NCBI GenBank assembly: GCA_963800255.1
Contig: CAWDAK010000008.1
Coordinates: forward strand, 378,323-442,322
Source: DATFVA01 sp963800255
Lineage (GTDB): Bacteria; Bacteroidota; Ignavibacteria; Ignavibacteriales; Ignavibacteriaceae
Direction: 5' to 3'
Length of the DNA: 64,000 nt
The notes beneath the pieces were generated by a model. That model ran no database searches, was not told the origin of the DNA, and was given only the letters and a program-made list of their open reading frames with translations. Below are positions 35,456 to 44,032 of the stretch, piece after piece. Both the position numbers and the translations under genes were made by a program. Each line of letters starts with the position of its first letter. Within the stretch, counting starts at the first letter, position 1.

Positions 35456-37807
35456 ATGAAGAATTACTTGTCAATATTCTTCTTCATCATTTTATTTGCT
35501 GTTACACAAATAACAGCACAGGTTACTATTACGGGAATTGTGGTTGACAAGCAGTCGCTTGATCCAATAGCAGGAGCCACATTAGCTATTGAAGGATCAT
35601 CTTTAACTGCAACCACCAATGATTTCGGAAGATTTAAATTCAACACTTCTTCAAATAAGTTTACATTAACCATCAGGCGTATAGGTTACCTAACTAAAGA
35701 AGTTTCGGTTACGGATGCCTCGAAACCTCTATATGTTCAACTCTCTCCTTCACCTATTGAACTTTCAGGCGTACAGGTAATTGGCAGTAACCAGATCTTA
35801 AGACCGCAGGCTGTAGGTATTTTGACAACGAAAGATCTGCAGCGCGCCAGCGGACTTTCACTTGAAAATTCCATCAACATGGTGCCGGGCGTTTTTATGC
35901 AGTCCCGTACACCATGGGGAGGAGCCCGGATAACAATCCGCGGTTATTATCCCAGCACAAGCAGGAATAGTCCTAACAGCAACGGTTTGGGTTACCAGGT
36001 ATTTCTGAATAATATTCCCATTACTGATGCCACTGGTTCTACAGTGCTGGATGATATTGATTTCGCATCCCTCGGAAATGTTGAAGTTATCAAAGGTCCC
36101 TCTTCAAGTATTTACGGAAGCTTTATCGGTGGAACTGTTTTACTGACTTCAACAAGGCCGGCTCCTGATGAAACCAGCGTCCATCAGCAGACTATTGGAG
36201 GAAGCAATGGATTATTCAGGTCAACCACATCTGTACAGGGTGCGGGAGTTAATTCAGATTTTACGGTTAACTATGGTCATCAGACATACAAATCATTCCG
36301 GCCTCACAGTGCCTCCTGGAAGGATTTTGTGAGGGCTAATGCAGATTTCCAGGCAGGCAGCAGCCAGACGATTTCAACTTATTTTGCTTACAACAAATCT
36401 TATGAAGAGCTGGCCGGCGAAATTGATAGTGCCGAGTTCTACGACAGGCAGCCGATAAGCAATGAAGCTTATCTTGAAAACGATTCACATATTAAAGTAA
36501 AGAGCTTCCGTATGGGAGTAACTGATTTCTACCGCTTTAATGAACAGATAAGTAACCAGACTACTTTGTTCGGATCAGGAAGAACTTCAAATCAACCTTT
36601 TGCACATGGATTTACTGATGTTACACAATATAATTATGGGGCAAGAACTGCATTCAATTTTGTTACACAGGGTGAGGATATTGGAGTTAACGGTACGATA
36701 GGAGGAATGATTCAGGAATCCAATTTAACAAGCAACGGTGTATTTGTGGTTCCCCTTCCAACACCTCCACGTCCCCAGAGACCAAGTGCATCAGAAAACT
36801 ATGCGTTGAATTATTATCTGTTTACAGAATGGAACTTTGCTTTACCCATGGATTTTAACATCACAGCGGGTGCAAGTTTGAATAAGAATGAATTTGGTAT
36901 AATGAATATGCTTAAGAATAATCAGCTGAACGATACCACGAGTTTAACAGTAAAAGCTTTTGAGCCCGCGTTTACTCCAAGGATCGCTTTTTCAAAAGTG
37001 TTTAATGAAGAAGCATCAGTTTATGTAAGTGTAAGTACAGGGTATACTCCCCCGCTGCTTGGTGACGCAACTGCAAATGATGGTACAGTGAACACCAACC
37101 TGAAACCCGAAAAAGCAGTTCAGTATGAAATTGGAAGCAAGGGAAACCTGTTTGACGGCAAACTTGCGTACCAGGTGGCGTTATTCGATCTTGAAAATAC
37201 TAATAAGCTGGTACAGGAGACGTCTAACTCAGTCACTTTCACCACAAATGCAGGCAAGCAGCAGAACAGAGGTGCAGAAGTCTCTTTGAGTTATATGATT
37301 CTTAATGATCCAACAGAAGTTGTTTCTATGCTGCGTCCATGGGCTTCTTATACGTATTCAGATTTCAAGTATAAGGAATTCAAAAGTGATAACAATAATG
37401 CTGCAGGTACAGTTGATTTCTCAGGCAACAAGGTTGCCCGCGTTCCTGATAATATGATAAATGCCGGGGTAGATCTCGGGACAAATTTCGGATTATACTT
37501 CTACGGCACCTACCAGTATGTTGATAAGGCACCGGTGACCTTTGATAACAGTACATATGTGAAATCCTATAGTCTGGTTAATGCAAAGATCGGCTACCAG
37601 AGAATGCTGGGTGAGCATTTCACGTTTGACCTTTCGGTAGGAGGAGATAACCTGACAAATAGCACCTATTATTCATTCCTGTTTACCGGACCGGATATAA
37701 CAGGACTTGCTCTGCCTAAAGACGGAGGGCATGGCGACGGTTATATAATACCGGCACCGTATAAAGCAGCTTATTACGGAAATCTTTCTCTGTCTTATAC
37801 ATTCTAA
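35456..37807 (+). CDS. TonB-dependent receptor (first of a paralogous pair)
   Basis: 783 residues. Signal peptide MKNYLSIFFFIILFAVTQITAQ; a carboxypeptidase-regulatory-like domain (about 24-100, TGIVVDKQSLDPIAGATLAIEG); the plug (VPGVFMQSRTPWGGARITIRGY, VFLNNIPITDATGSTVLDDIDF, IEVIKGPSSSIYGS-type segment); then a barrel ending in LSLSYTF. The ligand is not apparent. The compact plug and short length are more like FecA-type metal or siderophore receptors than SusC. GAAAGGA lies ahead of the ATG. It shares layout and many motifs with the next gene. Confidence 0.9.
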   Translation: MKNYLSIFFFIILFAVTQITAQVTITGIVVDKQSLDPIAGATLAIEGSSLTATTNDFGRFKFNTSSNKFTLTIRRIGYLTKEVSVTDASKPLYVQLSPSPIELSGVQVIGSNQILRPQAVGILTTKDLQRASGLSLENSINMVPGVFMQSRTPWGGARITIRGYYPSTSRNSPNSNGLGYQVFLNNIPITDATGSTVLDDIDFASLGNVEVIKGPSSSIYGSFIGGTVLLTSTRPAPDETSVHQQTIGGSNGLFRSTTSVQGAGVNSDFTVNYGHQTYKSFRPHSASWKDFVRANADFQAGSSQTISTYFAYNKSYEELAGEIDSAEFYDRQPISNEAYLENDSHIKVKSFRMGVTDFYRFNEQISNQTTLFGSGRTSNQPFAHGFTDVTQYNYGARTAFNFVTQGEDIGVNGTIGGMIQESNLTSNGVFVVPLPTPPRPQRPSASENYALNYYLFTEWNFALPMDFNITAGASLNKNEFGIMNMLKNNQLNDTTSLTVKAFEPAFTPRIAFSKVFNEEASVYVSVSTGYTPPLLGDATANDGTVNTNLKPEKAVQYEIGSKGNLFDGKLAYQVALFDLENTNKLVQETSNSVTFTTNAGKQQNRGAEVSLSYMILNDPTEVVSMLRPWASYTYSDFKYKEFKSDNNNAAGTVDFSGNKVARVPDNMINAGVDLGTNFGLYFYGTYQYVDKAPVTFDNSTYVKSYSLVNAKIGYQRMLGEHFTFDLSVGGDNLTNSTYYSFLFTGPDITGLALPKDGGHGDGYIIPAPYKAAYYGNLSLSYTF

Positions 37808-37815
37808 ATTGCGGG

Positions 37816-38088
37816 GATGGGAAGTGGGGGAGGTTTTGGGGGTGGCGTTACGAGGCTACTGATGTTTCGCCGCGATGCGGCTAGGGATGGTATTGCGAGG
37901 CTACTAGCGTTTCGCCGCGATGCGGCTATAGCGGCAATAGGAATCGATTGACGTTATGCGGGTATTGCGGTGATGGGAAGCGGGGGAGGTTTTTTTGGGG
38001 GTGGCGTTGCGAGGCTACTGATGTTTCGCCGCGATGCGGCTAGGGGTGACAATACGAGGCTATTAATATTTCGCCGTTATGCGGCCAG
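37816..38088. repeat. REP-like hairpin repeats, four copies in two larger repeat units
   Basis: Four copies of a roughly 34-base unit (37851-37884, 37896-37928, 38010-38043, 38055-38088) each contain GCCGCGATGCGGC or a variant, which folds into a GCCGC/GCGGC hairpin. They are arranged as two larger units of about 155 bases, each introduced by GGAAGYGGGGGAGGTTT (37820 and 37976). The region is GC-rich compared with its surroundings. The last, most divergent copy runs into the AGGAG ribosome-binding site of the next TonB receptor. Confidence 0.8.
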
Positions 38089-38100
38089 GAGCTTTTATAA

Positions 38101-40386
38101 ATGAAAATTATTTTTATACTGATAGTCATTGCTTCTGCATTCACTTTTATGAATGCACAGACAATAAAAGTTGTCGATCAAAAAGAAAATTTCCCTTTAA
38201 ACTATGTGGTAATAACAGGCGACAATCCGCAAACGAGCGCCATTACAAATTCAAAAGGTGAAGCACCATTCTTTCCTTTTAAGAATTCATCTTCATTAAC
38301 CTTTCAGCTTACAGGGTATGAAAAACTTACAGTCTCCCTTGATTCCCTGCAGCGGGAAGATTTCAAAATTGGTCTGAGCAAAAAGAACTATACTCTTGGT
38401 GAAGTCCTAGTTCTTGGAAGAAACCCTAATGCTGAAGTTTCCAAAACAATCGGGAAGGTTGACGTACTCGGATTTAATTATATACGCAGAACCAACGATA
38501 TGTATCTCGATAGAATTATTAACCTCGTTCCCGGGGTAAAAATGGAAACACGAAGTTCCACATCTCAATCTCACATACTTATTAGGGGAGTCGGCGGAAA
38601 GTCACGATTCGGAATCAGGGATGTTAAGGTATATTACGACGGAATACCGCTTACAGATGCTGACGGAACTACCAGCATTGATAATATTGATTTCACAAGC
38701 CTGGGAAAGATTGAAGTTATTAAAGGCTCTTCATCAGGTATTTATGGAAGTCCAATCGGAGGCACAGTTAATCTTTTCACAAAAAGAGCCCATTACCAGG
38801 AAAAAGATCTTAACGAGATAATCACCGCAGGGTCTGACGGTCTTTTGAGATCAACCTTTAATTTCAGGGCAGGTACGGACAAACTGAACTTCTTTACCAA
38901 TTACAGCTACCAGAATTATGACGGCTACAGGGAACATTCACACTCAAAGAAACAGCTTTTTACCTTCGGAGGTGATTTTTTTGTGAGTGAATCGCAAACG
39001 CTTTCTTTCCTTGCGAACTATGCCTATATAAACGATGAATTCCCGGGAGAGCTTGACAGCATTGATTTTATTAATCGCCCTGAAACGGCTAACCAGGCAT
39101 ATATCGATAAAAATATCGGGCTTCACAGCAAATCATTTCTTCTCGGGGTCACAAACATTTTTAAGATCACTGAATCCTTCGAAAATACAACGAGTATTCT
39201 TATGGGACATACGTTCAATGAATCACCCATCGAACCTTTTTATAACAGGAACGATATGGATAAACAGGGAGCAAGGACCCTGTTTTCGTATAATACTTCT
39301 CTTGGTGATTATAAAACCACGTTTGCTTTCGGTGGTGAGGTTATACGCAACTTCAATGTTGAAAGACATTATGCAATATCCCCAGACGGTGTACCCGGTA
39401 TGATAATTTTAGACAGGGAACTTGACTTGAAACATTTTAACCTGTTCCTGCAGGGAACAATAAACTTCGGAGCCTCCACGGTTCTTACTGCCAGCAGCGG
39501 ATTAAGTACGGCAGAGTACAACGTACGAGATAACCTAAGGACAGATAGTATAGACTTCTCTCTTTCGAGAGAGATGAAGGCAGCTTTAAGTCCCGGTGTA
39601 CTACTCAGACACTATCTTTCAGAAAAGATCAGTTTATATGCCCAGATTAACACTGGCTTTTCACCTCCGACGGTTTCAGAAATATCATTGAGCAACGGAA
39701 GCGTTAATGCTGATCTGAAGCCTGAAAGAAGTCTGAATTATGAAGCAGGGTCAGACGGAGATTTATTTGATGATCAGGTGCATTATGAATTAAGTCTGTT
39801 TTACCTTAACCTGTTTGATTCCTTTATTCCGCAGACTGATCAAAGCGGATTCACCAGGTTTGTAAACGCCGGCAAGTCAACTAACAAGGGTGCCGAAGTG
39901 CTGTTGTCCTATAAACTGCTTGAAGACAGAAAAGGTTTGGTCAGCCTTATCCGCCCGTTTATTACTTATTCATACAACGATTTTAGGTTCAAGGAGTATA
40001 CACTTAACGGCACTGACTATTCAGGGAATGATTTACCGGGTATACCGCACAGTCTCTTTAATGCGGGACTGGATGTCACTTCATCAACAGGGTTATATCT
40101 TTATCTAACTTATGATTATACAGGTGAAAGGCCTCTGAAGGATGACAATACGGCTTATATGGCAGCTTACTATGTACTTGATGCTAAGATTGGATTCAGA
40201 AGGCGCCTGGCAGATGTTTTTACATTACAGGTATATGCTGGTGTTAATAATCCCACAGGAGAAAGCTATTCACCGATTATAGCTGTTAACCAGAGATCGA
40301 GGTCGGAAAGAGGATTGCCTGTCTATTTTAATCCGGCACCTAAGGCAAACTATTATGGAGCCATCAACTTTGAATATCATTTCTGA
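38101..40386 (+). CDS. TonB-dependent receptor (second of a paralogous pair)
   Basis: 761 residues with signal peptide MKIIFILIVIASAFTFMNAQ, a shortened carboxypeptidase-like N-terminal domain (about 20-100) and a plug with LVPGVKMETRSSTSQSHILIRGVGG, VYYDGIPLTDADGTTSIDNIDF and IEVIKGSSSGIYGSPIGGTVNLF. The barrel ends in INFEYHF. It is clearly paralogous to the preceding receptor, which it follows after the REP-like region. AGGAG stands nine bases before the ATG. A GC-rich bidirectional terminator follows. Ligand unknown; metal or siderophore uptake is a guess from family shape. Confidence 0.9.
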   Translation: MKIIFILIVIASAFTFMNAQTIKVVDQKENFPLNYVVITGDNPQTSAITNSKGEAPFFPFKNSSSLTFQLTGYEKLTVSLDSLQREDFKIGLSKKNYTLGEVLVLGRNPNAEVSKTIGKVDVLGFNYIRRTNDMYLDRIINLVPGVKMETRSSTSQSHILIRGVGGKSRFGIRDVKVYYDGIPLTDADGTTSIDNIDFTSLGKIEVIKGSSSGIYGSPIGGTVNLFTKRAHYQEKDLNEIITAGSDGLLRSTFNFRAGTDKLNFFTNYSYQNYDGYREHSHSKKQLFTFGGDFFVSESQTLSFLANYAYINDEFPGELDSIDFINRPETANQAYIDKNIGLHSKSFLLGVTNIFKITESFENTTSILMGHTFNESPIEPFYNRNDMDKQGARTLFSYNTSLGDYKTTFAFGGEVIRNFNVERHYAISPDGVPGMIILDRELDLKHFNLFLQGTINFGASTVLTASSGLSTAEYNVRDNLRTDSIDFSLSREMKAALSPGVLLRHYLSEKISLYAQINTGFSPPTVSEISLSNGSVNADLKPERSLNYEAGSDGDLFDDQVHYELSLFYLNLFDSFIPQTDQSGFTRFVNAGKSTNKGAEVLLSYKLLEDRKGLVSLIRPFITYSYNDFRFKEYTLNGTDYSGNDLPGIPHSLFNAGLDVTSSTGLYLYLTYDYTGERPLKDDNTAYMAAYYVLDAKIGFRRRLADVFTLQVYAGVNNPTGESYSPIIAVNQRSRSERGLPVYFNPAPKANYYGAINFEYHF

Positions 40387-40409
40387 GATACTTTTCGCTC
40401 CACATAAAT

Positions 40410-40449
40410 CCGGGCGGGTTTGAGAACTAATGCCTCCTCTCCCGCCCGG
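40410..40449. terminator. Bidirectional rho-independent terminator
   Basis: Perfect 9-base inverted repeat CCGGGCGGG (40410-40418) and CCCGCCCGG (40441-40449) with a 22-base loop, lying between the convergent TonB receptor (stop 40386) and YCF48-like gene (stop 40459). An AT-rich stretch follows on the plus strand. Confidence 0.7.
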
Positions 40450-40458
40450 CATTTTAAT

Positions 40459-42858
40459 TTATTTTATCAAGATCATTTTTTTCACTGAAGAAAATTTATG
40501 TAACCCATCGGCCGAAGCAGCTTCAATTTTATACAGGTAAAGTCCTGAAGGATAATTCAGTGCATTCCAGCTGACAGAATAAGATCCTGCAGTCTTCATT
40601 CCGTTCAGCATTACCGCCACCGACTCACCCAAGGCATTATAGATAGTAACTTTTACGTGACTATCGTACGGTAGAGCAAAATTGATTGTAGTTACAGGGT
40701 TGAACGGATTTGGAAAATTCTGCGATAAATTATATTTCACCGGAGAGTTCATATAATCAACTTCAATTGTACTACTGTATTCAGACGTTCCATTAAGGTC
40801 AACCTGTTTCAGGCGGTAATAATTTTTTCCGGCTGAAGGTTTGGTATCGCTGAATGAATATGACCTTGGTGAAGTTGTGGTACCGGAACCACCCACAAAA
40901 CCAAGCGAACGCCAGCCGCCAGCTGATAAACGTTCAACATTAAATCCGCTGTTGTTTGTTTCGGTTGCAGTACTCCAGGTCAGTTGAACTGCCGAACCAT
41001 TAACTTTTCCTGTGAAAGAAACCATTTCAACCGGAACGATATCACCTTTTCGGAGGATCATACCATTCTCGCCTACAGCATAACCGGTATTCGCATCGGT
41101 AAGATATAAACCTCTTACCATTGCTCCAGTATTACTCTCATCCGGCTCCCAGGTTGCCCCGCCGTCTGTTGTATGCATTATTACGCCATTTAGTCCTCCC
41201 GTAACGCCATTATCAGCATCAGCAAATGAAACGCTGTTAAGGAACATTATTGTGTTGCTGTTCTGTTGAACCCAGCTTATTCCGCCATCAGTAGTTTTGA
41301 TAACCAGCCCTACAACTGCAGGATAAGGGGTTGAACCAACCGCATAACCTGTATTTGCATCAATGAAAGTAACGCCATAGAGTGAACCGTTAGTTCCTGA
41401 GGTTTGCGCAACCCAGGTTGCTCCTCCGTTAATAGTTCTTAATACAGTGCCTGAGTTTCCCACAGCAATACCATGGTCGGCGTCTGAAAAAGAAACTCCC
41501 CAAAGTGCAACAGTTGTTCCGCTATTCTGGGGGGTCCATGTTGCGCCTCCGTCTGTGGTTCTCAAGATAACGCCTGCCTGACCAACTGCATTTCCATTAT
41601 TTACATCACCGAAAGAAACACTATTAAGATTTTCGGAAGTGCCGCTAACCTGGTTGTTCCAGGTTAATCCGCCGTCTGTGGTCCTGATAATTATTCCTGA
41701 CATTCCCACGGCAACAGCAGTATTAACCTCTTTATAAGAGATTCCATAGAGTTCATCGGCTACACCGCTTACACGACTTACCCAGTTTAGTCCGCCGTTT
41801 GTTGTTGTAAGTACAACTCCGCCTGTACCAACAGCTATTCCATTCAGGTCATCTGCAAATGCAACGGAAGTCATCGCCTGGTCAGATACTCCCTGGAGCT
41901 CATTCTCCCAGGATGTACCGCCGTTTGTTGTTCTGTAAAGCATACCGCTATACCCAACAGCCACAGCGCTGTTTGCTGAGGTCATAGCAACGAAATTAAG
42001 ATCATTCCAGGTACCGATGCTGTAAGGTGTCCAGTTTGCTCCGCCGTCTGAAGTACTTATAATTACCGCACCTGAAACTACAGCAGTTCCGTGGTCAGCA
42101 TCAAAGAATGAAACAGAGTAAACATAATCCCATGGATTCAGTCCTGCGTTCTGAGGGGTCCAGGTAGTGCCCCCATCAGTTGTTCTTAGAATCGTACCGT
42201 CCTGACCTGCCACTGTTCCGGTATTAGCGTCGGTAAAGCAGACGTCATGAAGAAGACTTGATACACCACTGGTTTGGGGCGTCCATGTATCTCCGCCGTT
42301 ATTAGTTTTTAAGATGATGCCATTGCTGCCTACTATAGTACCGTTATTTACATCTGTAAAATCAACTCCCCAAAGGTCGTCTGTAGTACCGCTGGTTTGA
42401 GGTGTCCAGTTAACGCCGCCGTTTGTTGTTCTTAAAACGGCACCATTATTTGCCACTATTGTACCGTGATCTGCGTCTGAGAAAGAAACAGAGTGGAGCT
42501 GATAATTGGTTCCTGTTTCCTGAGGAAACCAGACTGCTCCGCCGTCCGTTGTTCTAACAACCTTACCATTTAATCCCACTGCTGTTCCGATATTTCCATC
42601 AACAAAGGAAACACTGTTAAGAGGAATGGTTAAGCCAGACTGCTGGCTAACCCAGGTTGCGCCTCCGTCCGTGGTTCTTATAATTGCACCATTGTCACCC
42701 ACAGCCAGACCGTTTTCAGCATCCGTGAAAGAAACACAGCTAAGCGTATTTCCCTGCGGCAGGGGGTTCTGCCAGTACCATTGTGCATCAGCGGAACCCG
42801 GGCTTAAAAATAAATAAGCCATTAAAAAGGCAGCTGTGCGTAGTAATTTGTAAACCAT
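40459..42858 (-). CDS. YCF48-like repeat protein with T9SS sorting domain
   Basis: 799 residues: a signal peptide (LLRTAAFLMAYLFLSPGSADAQ), then about 14 copies of a roughly 43-residue repeat with the pattern VSFxDAxxGxAVGxxGxIxRTTDGGxTWxxQ. This is the BNR/Ycf48-type beta-propeller blade, so two seven-bladed propellers would fit. A beta linker (residues 615-700) and a complete T9SS type A domain (NFPNPFNPVTT ... SSVKKMILIK) follow. In phototrophs YCF48 assists photosystem II assembly; here the repeat is used in a surface or secreted protein of unknown function. Probably transcribed alone. Confidence 0.85.
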   Translation of the reverse strand: MVYKLLRTAAFLMAYLFLSPGSADAQWYWQNPLPQGNTLSCVSFTDAENGLAVGDNGAIIRTTDGGATWVSQQSGLTIPLNSVSFVDGNIGTAVGLNGKVVRTTDGGAVWFPQETGTNYQLHSVSFSDADHGTIVANNGAVLRTTNGGVNWTPQTSGTTDDLWGVDFTDVNNGTIVGSNGIILKTNNGGDTWTPQTSGVSSLLHDVCFTDANTGTVAGQDGTILRTTDGGTTWTPQNAGLNPWDYVYSVSFFDADHGTAVVSGAVIISTSDGGANWTPYSIGTWNDLNFVAMTSANSAVAVGYSGMLYRTTNGGTSWENELQGVSDQAMTSVAFADDLNGIAVGTGGVVLTTTNGGLNWVSRVSGVADELYGISYKEVNTAVAVGMSGIIIRTTDGGLTWNNQVSGTSENLNSVSFGDVNNGNAVGQAGVILRTTDGGATWTPQNSGTTVALWGVSFSDADHGIAVGNSGTVLRTINGGATWVAQTSGTNGSLYGVTFIDANTGYAVGSTPYPAVVGLVIKTTDGGISWVQQNSNTIMFLNSVSFADADNGVTGGLNGVIMHTTDGGATWEPDESNTGAMVRGLYLTDANTGYAVGENGMILRKGDIVPVEMVSFTGKVNGSAVQLTWSTATETNNSGFNVERLSAGGWRSLGFVGGSGTTTSPRSYSFSDTKPSAGKNYYRLKQVDLNGTSEYSSTIEVDYMNSPVKYNLSQNFPNPFNPVTTINFALPYDSHVKVTIYNALGESVAVMLNGMKTAGSYSVSWNALNYPSGLYLYKIEAASADGLHKFSSVKKMILIK

Positions 42859-42890
42859 AAAGATCCTTTTGTTAAGATTTTGTGTTGAAT

Positions 42891-43763
42891 TTAATTATTT
42901 ATTGTTTTTTTGAATGTTTCCACATTAATACCATCAGCCCAATAGCTTTCAAACATTTTCTTTAATGCAGCAGCATAACCGGGATGATCTACATACATAC
43001 TGGTTATGTTCGGCTTTAAAGAAATTCTGTCATTCAGGGCAAACATTACTAATGCTTCATCGCTTATTACAAGTTTCATCGGAAGCTTTTCTATCAGCCT
43101 GGCTTCTTCACCTATTTCCTGGTAGATCTCCACTGATTTTACCAGGCTTTCAAGCTCTTCCTGTGTTAGACCCCCGTATTCATAAAGTCCTTTTACAATA
43201 ATATTCTGTTTCCGGAATACCTCCTTTTCCTGTTCGATATTATCCTCAAGAGCAGGTGTAGTATAAGGCGGTTTTGTGAACACGAGTAATTCCTGTTTAG
43301 TATTCTGCTGTATTGTAACCCACCTCTCCCCTATCTGCCTGATGTCTGTAAGCATTTCAATATAATCGAAAGGTTCCAGGTTATCGGCACTGTCCTTATG
43401 TAAGGAAACCAATTCTTTTTCAAGCAGGCCGGCAGCTTTTTTCTTCATTTCTATATCGAACTTCTGCTTCTCCTCAAACTCTATTTTCTTCTGTTCAACA
43501 CTCTCTTCATAGTTTGTTATAATATTTTTCAGAGCGATTTGAGGATCGATGCTGCGGTACATTTTATTTCCATTCCTGCTGCTCTCGGTAACAATACCTT
43601 TATGAACGAGGTTCTGCAGGATTTCATAGATCTTCGTTCTGGTAATGGTAGTCATCTTAGTAAGTTCCGGGGCGGTGAATTCTTTTCTCTGAAGTAAGGC
43701 TATGTATACTTCAGCTTCCCGTTTGGTAAGTCCTATCTGCTGTAGTTTTGTACTGAGTTCCAT
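42891..43763 (-). CDS. TrmB family transcriptional regulator
   Basis: 290 residues. The N-terminal winged helix (LQQIGLTKREAEVYIALLQRKEFTAPELTKMTTITRTKIYEILQNLVHKGIVTES) is the TrmB signature found mostly in Archaea. A long coiled coil (about 75-125, rich in Glu and Lys) and a C-terminal phospholipase-D-like or effector domain (LVFTKPPYTTPAL, MKLVISDEALVMFALND) follow. TrmB proteins bind sugars and repress or activate sugar genes; this one may control the neighbouring YCF48-like gene or itself. A 23-base inverted repeat stands 35 bases upstream of its start. Confidence 0.8.
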   Translation of the reverse strand: MELSTKLQQIGLTKREAEVYIALLQRKEFTAPELTKMTTITRTKIYEILQNLVHKGIVTESSRNGNKMYRSIDPQIALKNIITNYEESVEQKKIEFEEKQKFDIEMKKKAAGLLEKELVSLHKDSADNLEPFDYIEMLTDIRQIGERWVTIQQNTKQELLVFTKPPYTTPALEDNIEQEKEVFRKQNIIVKGLYEYGGLTQEELESLVKSVEIYQEIGEEARLIEKLPMKLVISDEALVMFALNDRISLKPNITSMYVDHPGYAAALKKMFESYWADGINVETFKKTINN

Positions 43764-43797
43764 AATCCTCTTTTCAGGCTAATTTGGGCTCTTTATT

Positions 43798-43820
43798 GTA
43801 TCCCTTCTATAAAGGGATAC
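43798..43820. promoter_or_regulatory. Palindromic operator upstream of the TrmB-type gene
   Basis: Inverted repeat GTATCCCTT (43798-43806) and AAGGGATAC (43812-43820) separated by CTATA, 35 bases upstream of the regulator start. Perfect nine-base arms, no T-tract, and promoter-proximal position suggest an autoregulatory binding site, not a terminator. Confidence 0.55.
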
Positions 43821-43940
43821 AGAAACTTAGAAATATACTTTTAAAGTTGCAACAGCCTGATGATCAAATTATTCAGTAATTAAGTGGTAAAATGACGGAG
43901 ATACCATTTTTTGTGATTAATGAAAGAATTCTTACGAAGT

Positions 43941-43960
43941 TTTGACATTTTTTTGACAAC
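43941..43960 (+). promoter_or_regulatory. Pho-box-like direct repeat upstream of the 5'-nucleotidase-like gene
   Basis: TGACA at 43943-43947 and again at 43954-43958, an 11-base period (TGACA-N6-TGACA), the spacing of PhoB/PhoP boxes. It stands about 75 bases before the ATG of a phosphoesterase, which fits phosphate-starvation control. Similar direct repeats occur at 46531-46547 and 62132-62148. The motif is short and the region AT-rich, so this is tentative. Confidence 0.35.
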
Positions 43961-44032
43961 TGCCTGCTTTTAATGCCTTAGGTTGCCCACAAAGGAAAAG
44001 ATTTCATCATACAAAAACTTAAGAGGTGTTAA

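Noticed and set aside
37816..38088. CRISPR array
   Set aside because: Copies are imperfect and unevenly spaced, the intervening bases are themselves repeated, and each unit folds on itself; REP-like is the better reading.
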